Positions 19,612-27,629 of a stretch of 52,564 bases of DNA are shown piece by piece (position 1 is the first letter of the stretch; each line of letters opens with the position of its first letter). The position numbers were made by a program, and so were the translations under genes. A model generated the notes under the pieces. That model did not search any database and was not told the DNA's origin. It saw only the letters and a program-made list of their open reading frames with translations. This DNA is from Pedosphaera sp. (GTDB lineage Bacteria > Verrucomicrobiota > Verrucomicrobiia > Limisphaerales > UBA9464): contig SIBK01000026.1 of NCBI GenBank assembly GCA_009695205.1, forward strand, positions 1 to 52,564, given 5' to 3'.

Positions 19612-19660
19612 ATGAACCGTTACTGGGACGAGATTTGCGCGGACTCCCGTCCGCGACCGG
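19612..19660 (+). repeat. Hairpin repeat copy 4
   Basis: Left outer arm ATGAACCGT at 19612-19620, inner hairpin GCGGAC-TCCC-GTCCGC at 19639-19654, then GACCG in place of the usual ACTAC. Upstream, 19566-19585 (CCCCAGGAGAGAACCCACCG) resembles the bases before copy 3. Between this and copy 5 (19661-19787) lies an AT-rich, gene-free stretch. Confidence 0.7.
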
Positions 19661-19787
19661 AGTTTGGACATTATCTGTAAGTATTTGATATTCAGTGGAT
19701 ATATTTTAAGCTACCGCTCAAATTTAGAACAGAAAACAGCCAAACCCTGGTAAAATTCCTGGGGTTCGGAAAAATTGGCCGAACTTT

Positions 19788-19815
19788 AAGCGCGGACTCC
19801 CGTCCGCGACTACGA
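19788..19815 (+). repeat. Hairpin repeat copy 5 (core only)
   Basis: Inner hairpin CGCGGAC-TCCC-GTCCGCG at 19791-19808 followed by ACTACGAAG; neither outer arm is recognisable. It lies 46 bases before the stop codon of mutY, which is on the minus strand, so it is transcribed in its 3' region. Confidence 0.65.
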
Positions 19816-19853
19816 AGGGTCGGGGCGCGGGCACTCCTTGACACGCAGAGCTA

Positions 19854-20990
19854 TCAAATTAGCGCGTCCAATCGACGATCCACCCAACGGCGGAGCGGCC
19901 CCGTTAACGCCAGCGTGTCGAGCTCCTGACGGGTTACCCAGTGGCCTGCAGTTTCAGTCGGCAGCCTCCACCACTTCTCCGCTCGCACCGCGAAGATTTC
20001 CTGTGTAATGCGATGATGTGTTATCGAATGTCGCAAGATTCCGATCGCTCGAAACTCATCCGATGAAATTCGAAGCCACCGCGCCAACGGCTCGACGGCT
20101 ACCCCGTTGCCCACCGCCAGTTCCAGGTGTGGGAACTCCCATAGGCCGCCATTGACCGCATCCGCCGCCCGTTGTTGCACCAGGATTTTTCCGGATTTTT
20201 CCACGATGGCCATGGAGTACCGGAGCGAAACCGTTGGCACCCGGAGGGCCCGCTCGGGAAAACGGTCCACCCTTCCTTTGCGGAAGGCGACACACCCAGT
20301 CCGCAATGGGCAGTCGTTGCACCGAGGCCCGGTGGGTGTGCAAAGCATTGCCCCCAATTCCATCATCGCCTGGTTCAAATCCGAACAGGCACGCCCTTTC
20401 GATTTCCCAACCACAGCGGCGGTTTGAACCCAAGTTTCCGCTCGGCGCCAAAGATCCGCATTGATCTTACGGCTCTTCGGGTCACCGGCGATCCCATAGT
20501 ACCGGGTCAACACCCGGATAATGTTTCCATCGACGATTGGCGTTGGTTGATTGAAAGCGATGGAACAGATTGCGCCTGCCGTGTAGCGGCCGATCCCGGG
20601 AAGTTGCAACACCAACTTGAACTCTTCAGGGAAGCGACCGTCATGACGGGTCATGATTTCCCGCGCGGCACGCAGCAGATTTCTCGCCCTTGAGTAGTAG
20701 CCCAATCCTTCCCAGAGCTTCAACACGGGCTCTTCCGAGGCCGTAGCCAACGCGCGGATATCAGGAAGCCGCTGCATCCAACGCTCCCAATACGGAACCA
20801 CCGTCTTCACCTGCGTCTGCTGCAACATCACCTCCGAAATCCAGATTCCATACGGATCGCGCGTCCGTCGCCAGGGCAGATCCCGAGCTACGCCACGAAA
20901 CCACCCCAGCAGACGGCGGACCGCTACCTGGACCTTCAGATCCCGCGCGGAATGTTGGGTAACGGCCCGGCGGCATCTCTCAGCATTCAC
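19854..20990 (-). CDS. mutY: A/G-specific adenine DNA glycosylase
   Basis: Removes adenine mispaired with 8-oxoguanine, in base-excision repair. The catalytic glutamate is in ISEVMLQQTQV, the helix-hairpin-helix in LPGIGRYTAGAI, and the following aspartate in VDGNIIRVLTR. The 4Fe-4S cluster ligands follow the C-X6-C-X2-C-X5-C pattern in CTPTGPRCNDCPLRTGC. The C-terminal NUDIX-like 8-oxoG recognition domain (MAIVEKSGKILVQQR; LWEFPHLEL) is present. The 378-residue length is usual. The start at 20990 is the longest possible; a valine start nearer the glycosylase domain (VQVAVRRLLGWFRG) cannot be excluded. Confidence 0.95.
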   Translation of the reverse strand: MNAERCRRAVTQHSARDLKVQVAVRRLLGWFRGVARDLPWRRTRDPYGIWISEVMLQQTQVKTVVPYWERWMQRLPDIRALATASEEPVLKLWEGLGYYSRARNLLRAAREIMTRHDGRFPEEFKLVLQLPGIGRYTAGAICSIAFNQPTPIVDGNIIRVLTRYYGIAGDPKSRKINADLWRRAETWVQTAAVVGKSKGRACSDLNQAMMELGAMLCTPTGPRCNDCPLRTGCVAFRKGRVDRFPERALRVPTVSLRYSMAIVEKSGKILVQQRAADAVNGGLWEFPHLELAVGNGVAVEPLARWLRISSDEFRAIGILRHSITHHRITQEIFAVRAEKWWRLPTETAGHWVTRQELDTLALTGPLRRWVDRRLDALI

Positions 20991-21009
20991 AACAGACGAG
21001 CGTAGGACA

Positions 21010-21028
21010 GATAGAGGGACAGGTCATT
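21010..21028 (+). repeat. 19-bp motif, copy B
   Basis: GATAGAGGGACAGGTCATT, identical to 7766-7784. It lies between the start of mutY (minus strand) and the DJ-1/PfpI gene (plus strand). In both places the motif sits in a divergent spacer, with the same orientation relative to the plus-strand gene. Confidence 0.6.
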
Positions 21029-21108
21029 AGAACACTTTCAACCGGAGGCGAGTGAGTGAATCAAAAACTTTTCTCGAACTTCGTCGGGAGCGGCGTAAGC
21101 ATCCGTGC

Positions 21109-21663
21109 ATGCCTAAAAAGATTCTGATCATCACCGACGACGCCGGTGAATCGCTCGAGATTTACTACGCGCAGCACCGCTTCCGGGAGGCCGGCTTTGC
21201 GGCACCCATTGCGGCCACAAAGAAAAAACTGCTCCACGGGGTCATTCATGACTTCGAGCCGGATTGGAATACCTACGTCGAGCGGCCCGGCTACCGAATT
21301 CGCAGCAACCTGACTTTCGGTCAAGTGAAGGCGCGGGAGTACGCGGCTGTAATGTTGATCGGCGGGCGGGCGCCGGAATTCTTGCGGCACGACCCAAAGG
21401 TTATCCGGCTGGTCCAGGAATTTCATCGGCTGGACAAGTGGATTTTTTCCATCTGTCACGGCGTTCAGATCCTGGCAGCGGCGGGATTGTTGCACGGGAA
21501 GAAGCTGACGTGTTATCGGAACGTGCGACTGGAAGTGGAACAGGCGGGCGGCAACTGGGTGGATAAGCAAAGCGTGGTGGATGGCCGGTTGATCACCTCG
21601 CAGACCTGGGAAAGTCATCCCGAATTCTACCGGAACATTTTCGCGCAATTGGAAAAACCGTAG
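21109..21663 (+). CDS. DJ-1/PfpI-family protein
   Basis: A 184-residue member of the DJ-1/PfpI glutamine-amidotransferase-like superfamily. The nucleophile-elbow cysteine lies in FSICHGVQILAAAG, and the segment AVMLIGGRAPEFLRHDPKVI matches the family's second strand. Members act as deglycases, chaperones, proteases or small-molecule hydrolases; the activity cannot be told from sequence. The ATG at 21109 (MPKKILIITDDAGESLEIYY) is preferred over the GTG at 21052 because the fold begins directly with the first beta strand; no strong ribosome site is near. Confidence 0.88.
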   Translation: MPKKILIITDDAGESLEIYYAQHRFREAGFAAPIAATKKKLLHGVIHDFEPDWNTYVERPGYRIRSNLTFGQVKAREYAAVMLIGGRAPEFLRHDPKVIRLVQEFHRLDKWIFSICHGVQILAAAGLLHGKKLTCYRNVRLEVEQAGGNWVDKQSVVDGRLITSQTWESHPEFYRNIFAQLEKP

Positions 21664-21751
21664 GTCCAACCGGCAGAGCATCGATAACCAAGCGGATCAC
21701 CAAGCACCGTCTTCCATGATCGCGAAGTGCGGTTGGGAAAGTTCGATTCGA

Positions 21752-23290
21752 ATGACCGCCCAGATCCATTATTGCAGAGCCGTTCGGCTCCTATTGGCCG
21801 TCGTCGCGATACCCTGGGCAATTGCCGCCGAGCAAGTCGCACCGGCGCAGAACCCGAACGTAGCGCCTGCAATGAGCGGTGAGGCGAGGCTCAGCGATTA
21901 CTACCGTCCCGATGAAGTCCAGTCGGTCTACGTGCGAGTTGCTGACGAGGACATGAAGCGTATGCTGTCGGCTTTGCCCGAGCGGATCTATGTGCGGGCC
22001 TCCTTTCGCTGGCGGGATATTGCGATTGAAAACGTGGCGATCCGTTTCAAAGGGAATAGTTCCTCCGCGCGCTCACAGCAGCACAAGCGGAGCTTCCTGA
22101 TCAAATTCGACGAGTATGCTGACGACCAGCGATTCCTCGGACTCCGGCGGGTTTCCTTTGATAACGGCGTCCAATTCGGCAGCGTTTTTAGCGAGCCGAT
22201 TATTACAGAGATTCTTCGCGACCAGGGAATCAAGACGCACCGCTGCAATTACGCCAAACTTTTTCTGAATGACCGCTACCACGGAGTCTATGTCAATGTT
22301 GAGCGGATTGATGAGTCGTTCATCAAGCGCCATTTCCCCGATTCGAACGGCTTGTTGTTCAAGGTCGATCAAGGAGGCCCCGGTGCCAATCTGCAATTCC
22401 TCGGAAACGATCCATCTGCCTACGAGCAGACGTTCGAACCGGAGACAAAGTCCGCGAAGAAAGGACAGCGACGATTGGTGGAGTTCATCCGGATGATCAA
22501 TCAATCGACGGAGAAGGACTTCGCGGCAAACTTGAATTCAAAAATGGAAGTGAATGACTTCCTTCGCGTAACAGCCGTCATGCTGTTTTCCGGCGCGTTC
22601 GACCAACTGACGGGCTGGCAACCTCACAACTATTACCTGCACTATGACGCGAACCAAGACTGCTGGCGTTATATGCCCTGGGATCTGGACGTTGGGTTCT
22701 GCGAAATTGCCTTTGGAAAAATCCATGTCCTCACCGATTGGAATGCCGCCTGGCCGGTGGCCGGTGAAGTGCCGAATCCATTGCTGGAACGGATCATTGC
22801 GCATCCCGCTTTACTTCAAACATACCGCGAGACAGCAAGCATCATTCTCGACAAATACTTCGAACCGGAACGACTTAGCGCGATCTTCGATACCAAATAT
22901 GAATTGATCAAAGCAGATCTCATGGCGGATCCATTCCCACATCGACGTGTCACCAACCCTGGCGAGCAAAGCTATGAGGAGATCATCGCATCAATGAAGA
23001 CCTTCGTTCGTAAGCGCTACATCACCGCGCGTCAGCAGTTGGAGAATCCCGGGAAACGGCCGGAGATTGTGCATCGCCCGCACGGCCCCTCGCCGCAACT
23101 CCTTCAACAAATCCAGCGAATTCAGCGCGCGGCTGAACAGATGCAGCGGTCCGGCAAAGACGTGTTGCCAATCCAAAAGTTGATGCAGCAAGTAGGCCCA
23201 CTGCTTCAACAAGATCGGCCGGAAGAGGCCGAGAAACGGATCCTTGAGGCACTCAAGCTGGCAGGTGAGAATCCGGAAAGACGTAAATAG
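21752..23290 (+). CDS. Secreted CotH-kinase-family protein
   Basis: Matches the spore-coat CotH protein-kinase-like fold, which in non-spore-formers occurs in secreted proteins of uncertain function. The ATG at 21752 gives a signal peptide (MTAQIHYCRAVRLLLAVVAI then PWAIAAE); an earlier in-frame ATG at 21716 is possible. Family motifs are VAIRFKGNSSSARSQQHKRS, FLNDRYHGVYVNVERIDESF and WRYMPWDLDVGFCE with the metal-binding aspartates. The ~75-residue tail is rich in Gln and Arg and probably helical. The 512 residues are within the usual range. It lies alone between the DJ-1/PfpI gene and the convergent Tat protein. Confidence 0.88.
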   Translation: MTAQIHYCRAVRLLLAVVAIPWAIAAEQVAPAQNPNVAPAMSGEARLSDYYRPDEVQSVYVRVADEDMKRMLSALPERIYVRASFRWRDIAIENVAIRFKGNSSSARSQQHKRSFLIKFDEYADDQRFLGLRRVSFDNGVQFGSVFSEPIITEILRDQGIKTHRCNYAKLFLNDRYHGVYVNVERIDESFIKRHFPDSNGLLFKVDQGGPGANLQFLGNDPSAYEQTFEPETKSAKKGQRRLVEFIRMINQSTEKDFAANLNSKMEVNDFLRVTAVMLFSGAFDQLTGWQPHNYYLHYDANQDCWRYMPWDLDVGFCEIAFGKIHVLTDWNAAWPVAGEVPNPLLERIIAHPALLQTYRETASIILDKYFEPERLSAIFDTKYELIKADLMADPFPHRRVTNPGEQSYEEIIASMKTFVRKRYITARQQLENPGKRPEIVHRPHGPSPQLLQQIQRIQRAAEQMQRSGKDVLPIQKLMQQVGPLLQQDRPEEAEKRILEALKLAGENPERRK

Positions 23291-23476
23291 GCCCCCCGCG
23301 CGTTTCTCAACCGGTTCCACCGGGCTGGGAAGCATGGTTCACGGGGAGGCCGACTGCCCGCCGCTGAAGTTTGGCCCTATTTGCATATATGTCCCTCCGG
23401 GACGATCGGCCAATGACCAAACTCCAGGCCCAACCAGGGCTTGGGTGCAAAATTCCCAATTCCGCCGGCGTTTTGC

Positions 23477-25042
23477 TCAACTTATCTTGAGCAACGATCG
23501 GGCTTCAGCCAGCCCGGGAGCCGGTCGGCCATATTCGCTCGCAGTCACGCGAGCCAGCGCCACGAGATGACGCCAGCGAAAGGCGGGGCGGGTTGCCGTG
23601 AATTCCTCGGATGAAGTTCGATAGAATTTTTCCGCGTGTAACGAGCCGTCCTCACTCACGGCGTAGCGCAAGAGCAGATCAAATACCGGCCTCGGGACAA
23701 AACCGAGTTCGCCGTAGCGATGAATGAGCGCGCAGGCGCGTGCCTGCATGTTGCCGCGAATCGCCTCGTCGGCATCGCGAAGAAGAGTCGCGGGATCGGT
23801 GACCTTCTCGACCTGATCGAACTGCCAGCCGTAGGGCAGCGGCTTCCAGTTGAGGAAATCACCACCGCGCGCGGTGCGGTCGAGAGCCATTTGATACGCG
23901 CCGAGGATGAGGCTGGCGAAGCAGTTGCGAGCGTTGCCTACCCGCGCGAGATTGCGCCAGGCGTTGGCGGAATCCGTGGCATGGACTCCGATGGAATCGC
24001 CGTGAACGCTGCCGATGGGTTTGCCGGCAACTTCATCCCGAGGTGTGCGTCCCATGTCGCGGAGAACAAGTTGATTGGCTGCGAGCGTGAGCGCCTCGCC
24101 AATCGCCGCCGGATCGATTCCTTCGGCAAGCGCCGCCGCAGCGGCAGACGCCGCCTGAGTGGGCGTTGACTTGAAAAGAGTCTGACTGAATTCCTCCACC
24201 CACTTGTCCTCGACCGCCCGATTGCCGGGAGAGCGTCCGAGGAGTTTGTGCTCGTCGAGAAGTCTCGGGAGAAGGGATCGGGGTTCGTTCCATGTTTCGG
24301 TGCGCGGCCACGATTCGGCTTTCACACAGTAACGCACGGATTGACGGAGCAGCGCGTGAGCTTGGTCCCGGCCGACAATTCCGAGCATGTCCCATGCGCG
24401 GTACGGCAGGACAACCCGGTGAACCTCCGTGTTGTCCTGAACGGCCATCAGCAGGTCATTGAAGGCGTCGTCGACGGACCCCTGCGCGAGCGCGGCGAAC
24501 GTTTGCTCGGCGGCCGTGACATCTTTGTCGCGGACCGCATCGCGAAGCCGTTCTCCGCCGGGCCGGCCCGCAGCCAGTACAGCGGGTTTGACAGGATGCA
24601 GCACTTCGTTCTTGCGACCGCCCTGTTCTTGGATGCGATTCGTATTACGATACAACACCTTGAAAATCGGCAGCGGTTGCAATGCCGAAGGGAGCTCCTG
24701 CGCCATGTGAAACGCCGGCGCGAGGGCCATCATGGTGTGGAAGCCCACATAATCCTCGCCACCAAACGTGCGGGCATTGGCCAAGGCGGCCGCGGCAACC
24801 ATCTGACGGAGGTCCGTGCCGGAGTGAAATTTTTCCGTGAGCTCGGGAAGCAGACGGGCGGAGGGCGTTTCCTGCATGAAACGAACGAGTGGTTCCATCG
24901 CGCCAAAGGACAATTCATTGGGCTCCCCAACCAAGGTCGGAGCGAGGTCCAGTCCGTTGGCGGTTTCGAAGCCGAGGGTGGCAACCAGCATACCTCGGCC
25001 AACATCGGCGAGGAATTCACGACGAGGGTGCGGTGTGTTCAT
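23477..25042 (-). CDS. Tat-exported protein of unknown function
   Basis: A 521-residue protein with a twin-arginine leader (PRREFLADVGRGMLVATLG). The body is mostly helical, alanine- and arginine-rich, with several histidines in helical contexts (EDYVGFHTMMALAPAFHMAQ; DNTEVHRVVLPYRAWDMLG; GSVHGDSIGVHATDSANAWR), which could bind metal or cofactor. I do not recognise the family; similar Tat-leader proteins of this length occur in Planctomycetes and Verrucomicrobia. A 186-base gap to the CotH-type gene contains a small GTCCC-TCC-GGGAC hairpin at 23391-23403 and no gene. The other flank is a prepilin-like gene on the same strand, 212 bases away. Confidence 0.55.
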   Translation of the reverse strand: MNTPHPRREFLADVGRGMLVATLGFETANGLDLAPTLVGEPNELSFGAMEPLVRFMQETPSARLLPELTEKFHSGTDLRQMVAAAALANARTFGGEDYVGFHTMMALAPAFHMAQELPSALQPLPIFKVLYRNTNRIQEQGGRKNEVLHPVKPAVLAAGRPGGERLRDAVRDKDVTAAEQTFAALAQGSVDDAFNDLLMAVQDNTEVHRVVLPYRAWDMLGIVGRDQAHALLRQSVRYCVKAESWPRTETWNEPRSLLPRLLDEHKLLGRSPGNRAVEDKWVEEFSQTLFKSTPTQAASAAAAALAEGIDPAAIGEALTLAANQLVLRDMGRTPRDEVAGKPIGSVHGDSIGVHATDSANAWRNLARVGNARNCFASLILGAYQMALDRTARGGDFLNWKPLPYGWQFDQVEKVTDPATLLRDADEAIRGNMQARACALIHRYGELGFVPRPVFDLLLRYAVSEDGSLHAEKFYRTSSEEFTATRPAFRWRHLVALARVTASEYGRPAPGLAEARSLLKIS

Positions 25043-25254
25043 AGGTGTGCCCCATTAAATCTGCCTTTTCCAGCCATAATCGATTGGCGCACCGACGGCT
25101 TGGGTCGTCAAGTGAATTGACGCCAGTGCTTTTCTTAAGCCGTTTTGGACCGCGCGTTCGCCAACGTGTGCAATGAGTTCAAGGAAATCGTAAACCAAGC
25201 GCACTTTGAAGCGCTCAAAACGCAGCGGTCGCGCGACTGCTGTCAAGGCAGCGG

Positions 25255-26079
25255 CTATTGCTTGATAGTCAAGCCGGTCAGGTCGGAATCGTCCCAGCCG
25301 CGGCGGCTATGGTACGCCCACCAGTCAAACTCATCCTTCGATCGTTTCTCCCCAGCAGCATGGCCATCGGCATATATCAAATTCAACTTATCCACGTGCG
25401 CTGAATTCAGCGGCTGCCAATAGGGCATCTCCCAAAACAGAACGGCACGGGATGGGGCTGCCACCCCCGAAGTCCGGCGGCCGCTAACAGGGCGGCTGTC
25501 CTCATAAGTCGAATTGTCCTTCTTGAGGTAAATGTGATTCCAGACATAGGTGACATTATCATTGTTGGCGAAAAAGTCGTCCGTCCAGCCCGCGGCCTTA
25601 TCCCTAATGGTAATGCCACGGGGACAGGCGAAAATGCCTTTCCCGGGATTCGTCTTGCGAAGTTGAGCTGCTGGCGTGGTGGACGAACCGCGGTTGGTCA
25701 GGCTATTGCGGCCAACATAGGGTTCGAGCAATGCAGGTATATAGTTCGTTGCCCCCGGCGATGCAGCAAACATTCCCCAACCTTTCCCCCAATTGATGGG
25801 CAACGGAAATCGTTCCCCGAAATCCGTCGAATACATGATGACCGCCAAGCCCATCTGCTTTTCCTGTCCGAGACAAACCGTTTGCTGCGCCCGAAGTTTC
25901 GCCTTGGACAAGGCTGGCAGCAGCATCCCAGCCAAAATGGCGATGATCGCGATGACCACCAAGAGTTCGATCAACGTGAATCCTCCCATACCCGGGCGCT
26001 TGCGGCACACACGCACGCCCGCAGAACTCGACGTCAACAACGCCACGGAGGAATCGATTTTTCTACTCAAAAGGGCCAC
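25255..26079 (-). CDS. Type IV prepilin-like (pseudopilin) protein
   Basis: Carries a prepilin-peptidase site followed by the conserved hydrophobic helix: [18 protein letters not shown], then [17 protein letters not shown]. The 32-residue leader is long, as is common in Verrucomicrobiota, which encode many such proteins. The C-terminal part (LYADG-like [16 protein letters not shown], and WWAYHSRRG) is the usual H-X9-DG-type globular region of these families. A shorter start at the methionine at 25989 would leave almost no leader. It would be cleaved and methylated by a type II secretion or type IV pilus prepilin peptidase; its actual role is unknown. Confidence 0.88.
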   Translation of the reverse strand: MALLSRKIDSSVALLTSSSAGVRVCRKRPGMGGFTLIELLVVIAIIAILAGMLLPALSKAKLRAQQTVCLGQEKQMGLAVIMYSTDFGERFPLPINWGKGWGMFAASPGATNYIPALLEPYVGRNSLTNRGSSTTPAAQLRKTNPGKGIFACPRGITIRDKAAGWTDDFFANNDNVTYVWNHIYLKKDNSTYEDSRPVSGRRTSGVAAPSRAVLFWEMPYWQPLNSAHVDKLNLIYADGHAAGEKRSKDEFDWWAYHSRRGWDDSDLTGLTIKQ

Positions 26080-26350
26080 CTAATTCAATAGGTCCGCACA
26101 GAAACGGGGTGTCAACGCTGAATCAAGCCCGCGAGCCGTTCCGATTTGAAAAATGGACGCTGGAACGTAGACCCTGTTTGGGTCCGGATGTGAGACAAAC
26201 ATCTTCTGTCTGGCCTTCCTTTGGATGCCCGCAGATTGGCCACCTGCAATAGGGAAAAAAATGGAATCGCAGACGGCAGTCCACGCAAACGATCAATTCG
26301 AACCCAAGGTCCGGATGCTCCCTCGAGGACAAGTTTGCCGGAGGGAAGCG
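26080..26350. other. Divergent spacer before the tandem array, no gene
   Basis: This stretch between the prepilin-like gene (minus) and the plus-strand module has no convincing coding sequence. It holds an 18-base segment (26189-26206) that matches 43-60 at 16 positions, and a small ACCC-TGTTT-GGGT hairpin at 26171-26183. Promoters for both flanking transcripts should lie here or in the array, but I see no clear -35/-10 pair. Confidence 0.4.
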
Positions 26351-26476
26351 CGCGTTCTGCCGAACGCGACTACTCGCTTGCCCCGGGATGTGCGCGTTCT
26401 CCCGAACGCGACTACTCGCTCGCTCCGGGATGTGCGCGTTCTGCCGAACGCGACTACTCGTTCGCCTCGGTAATCG
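26351..26476 (+). repeat. 42-bp tandem array of three variant hairpins
   Basis: Three units begin at 26351, 26393 and 26435. Each starts with a hairpin, CGCGTTC-TSCC-GAACGCG (loops TGCC, TCCC, TGCC), followed by ACTACTCG and a C-rich spacer. The stem differs from the other repeats in the window (CGCGGAC/GTCCGCG) in a compensated way, while the loop and the ACTAC tail are the same. The 42-base period is a multiple of three, so all frames stay open and read as 14-residue repeats, but I see no sign that it is translated. Confidence 0.75.
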
Positions 26477-26549
26477 GTGAATCGGTCCTTGACGGGGATG
26501 TGAACATACCAAAAGTGAATGCTGATTCGTTCCGGTCGCGACAATAAAT

Positions 26550-27629
26550 ATGAAACCAATCTTTCTCGCCCTTTACGTTGCTCTCCAGGTGAGCAGCCTG
26601 ACCTCTTCGACCCGCGCTGCGGATGCCGTTTTTTCGGGACCGCAGGCCCGGGAAAAGACGACGCCTTTCAAGGTGCTGGAAGTCACGGGGGCCAACGCGG
26701 GCAAGGAACGGGATCCGGTGACGGAAAATGCGGGCGCGCCGACGGCTCTGGTGTTCATCCACACTGTCGAGCGATCCTTGGTGCCACTGTTGCGAGTGGT
26801 GGATGAATTTGGCGCGGAACACAGGGATACGCTGAAGACCGAAGTGGTGTTTCTCTTCGGGGATCGGGTCGCCGGCGAGGCGCGAGTCAAGGCGGTCATG
26901 AGCTCACTGAAACTGCAGTCGCGCGTCGGCTTGTCGCTGGACGGCGCAGAGGGACCGGGGAATTTCGGTTTGAACAAGGAATGTATGATGACCGTTGTGA
27001 TCGCCAAGGACAACGTGGTCACAGCAAATTTCGCGCTCGTGCAGCCGGGCATTGCCGACGCGCCGAAAGTCATCGAGGCGTTGGCAAAGGCTTGCGGAGA
27101 CAACGCACCTCCCACGGTGGCTCAATTGACCGAACAGCAGACGGCCCGCACAGGCGGTGGCGAGCGCATGGGCCGCGACGGGGCACGCGCCGACCGCGTG
27201 CGAACGGATACGATGGATTTTTCGAAATTCGATCTGAGTTCGGAGACGGGACTGCGCGACGCCGTCAAGGCACTGATTGGCGAAGTTCAAAGTTTGCGCA
27301 CGGAAGTGGCAGCGCTGCGGGGCCCGATGGAACGAACATCCGATGCGCCGAAGCGCAAGGAAAGCTTCCCGGGCGCGGTGCCAGACGATGCGAAATTGAA
27401 TTCGTTGCTGCGCCAGTTCATCCGCCCCACCAACGACGATGCCGCAGTGGACAAGTTCATGACCGAGGTTGAGACGCATATTCAGGGCAACGCAAACCTG
27501 ACCCGTCAAGCCATGGACGGCTGGACGCGCGTCCTCCATTTCAGCGATCGCTACGGCACGCCGTATTCACGCAAAGTGGGTCAGGCATTTCTCGACAAAC
27601 TCAAGGCCGCAGCGCCACCTTCCCAATGA
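26550..27629 (+). CDS. Secreted protein, possibly thioredoxin-fold, first gene of the PSD1 module
   Basis: A 359-residue protein with a Sec signal (MKPIFLALYVALQVSSLTSS then TRAADA). The first half reads like a thioredoxin or peroxiredoxin-like fold (ALVFIHTVERSLVPLLRVVD; EVVFLFGDRVAGEARVKAVM; MMTVVIAKDNVVTANFALVQ) but has no CXXC. A charged linker (GGERMGRDGARADRVRTD) leads to a helical region with a possible short coiled coil (ALIGEVQSLRTEVAALRG). I do not recognise the family. Its stop overlaps the next start as ATGA, so it is translationally coupled to the PSD1-type protein and probably works with it outside the cytoplasm. Confidence 0.6.
   Translation: MKPIFLALYVALQVSSLTSSTRAADAVFSGPQAREKTTPFKVLEVTGANAGKERDPVTENAGAPTALVFIHTVERSLVPLLRVVDEFGAEHRDTLKTEVVFLFGDRVAGEARVKAVMSSLKLQSRVGLSLDGAEGPGNFGLNKECMMTVVIAKDNVVTANFALVQPGIADAPKVIEALAKACGDNAPPTVAQLTEQQTARTGGGERMGRDGARADRVRTDTMDFSKFDLSSETGLRDAVKALIGEVQSLRTEVAALRGPMERTSDAPKRKESFPGAVPDDAKLNSLLRQFIRPTNDDAAVDKFMTEVETHIQGNANLTRQAMDGWTRVLHFSDRYGTPYSRKVGQAFLDKLKAAAPPSQ

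Noticed and set aside
25055-25246. 63-codon minus-strand frame between the Tat protein and the prepilin-like gene
   Set aside because: No family resemblance and no ribosome site; not supported enough to annotate.
26351-26476. CRISPR array
   Set aside because: Units are 42 bases without unique spacers: the intervening bases are themselves repeated, and there are no cas genes.
26221-26547. Open frames encoding 14-residue repeats over the 42-bp array
   Set aside because: All frames stay open because the period is a multiple of three; the repeat is better explained as a nucleic-acid hairpin array. No signal, start context or conservation evidence.
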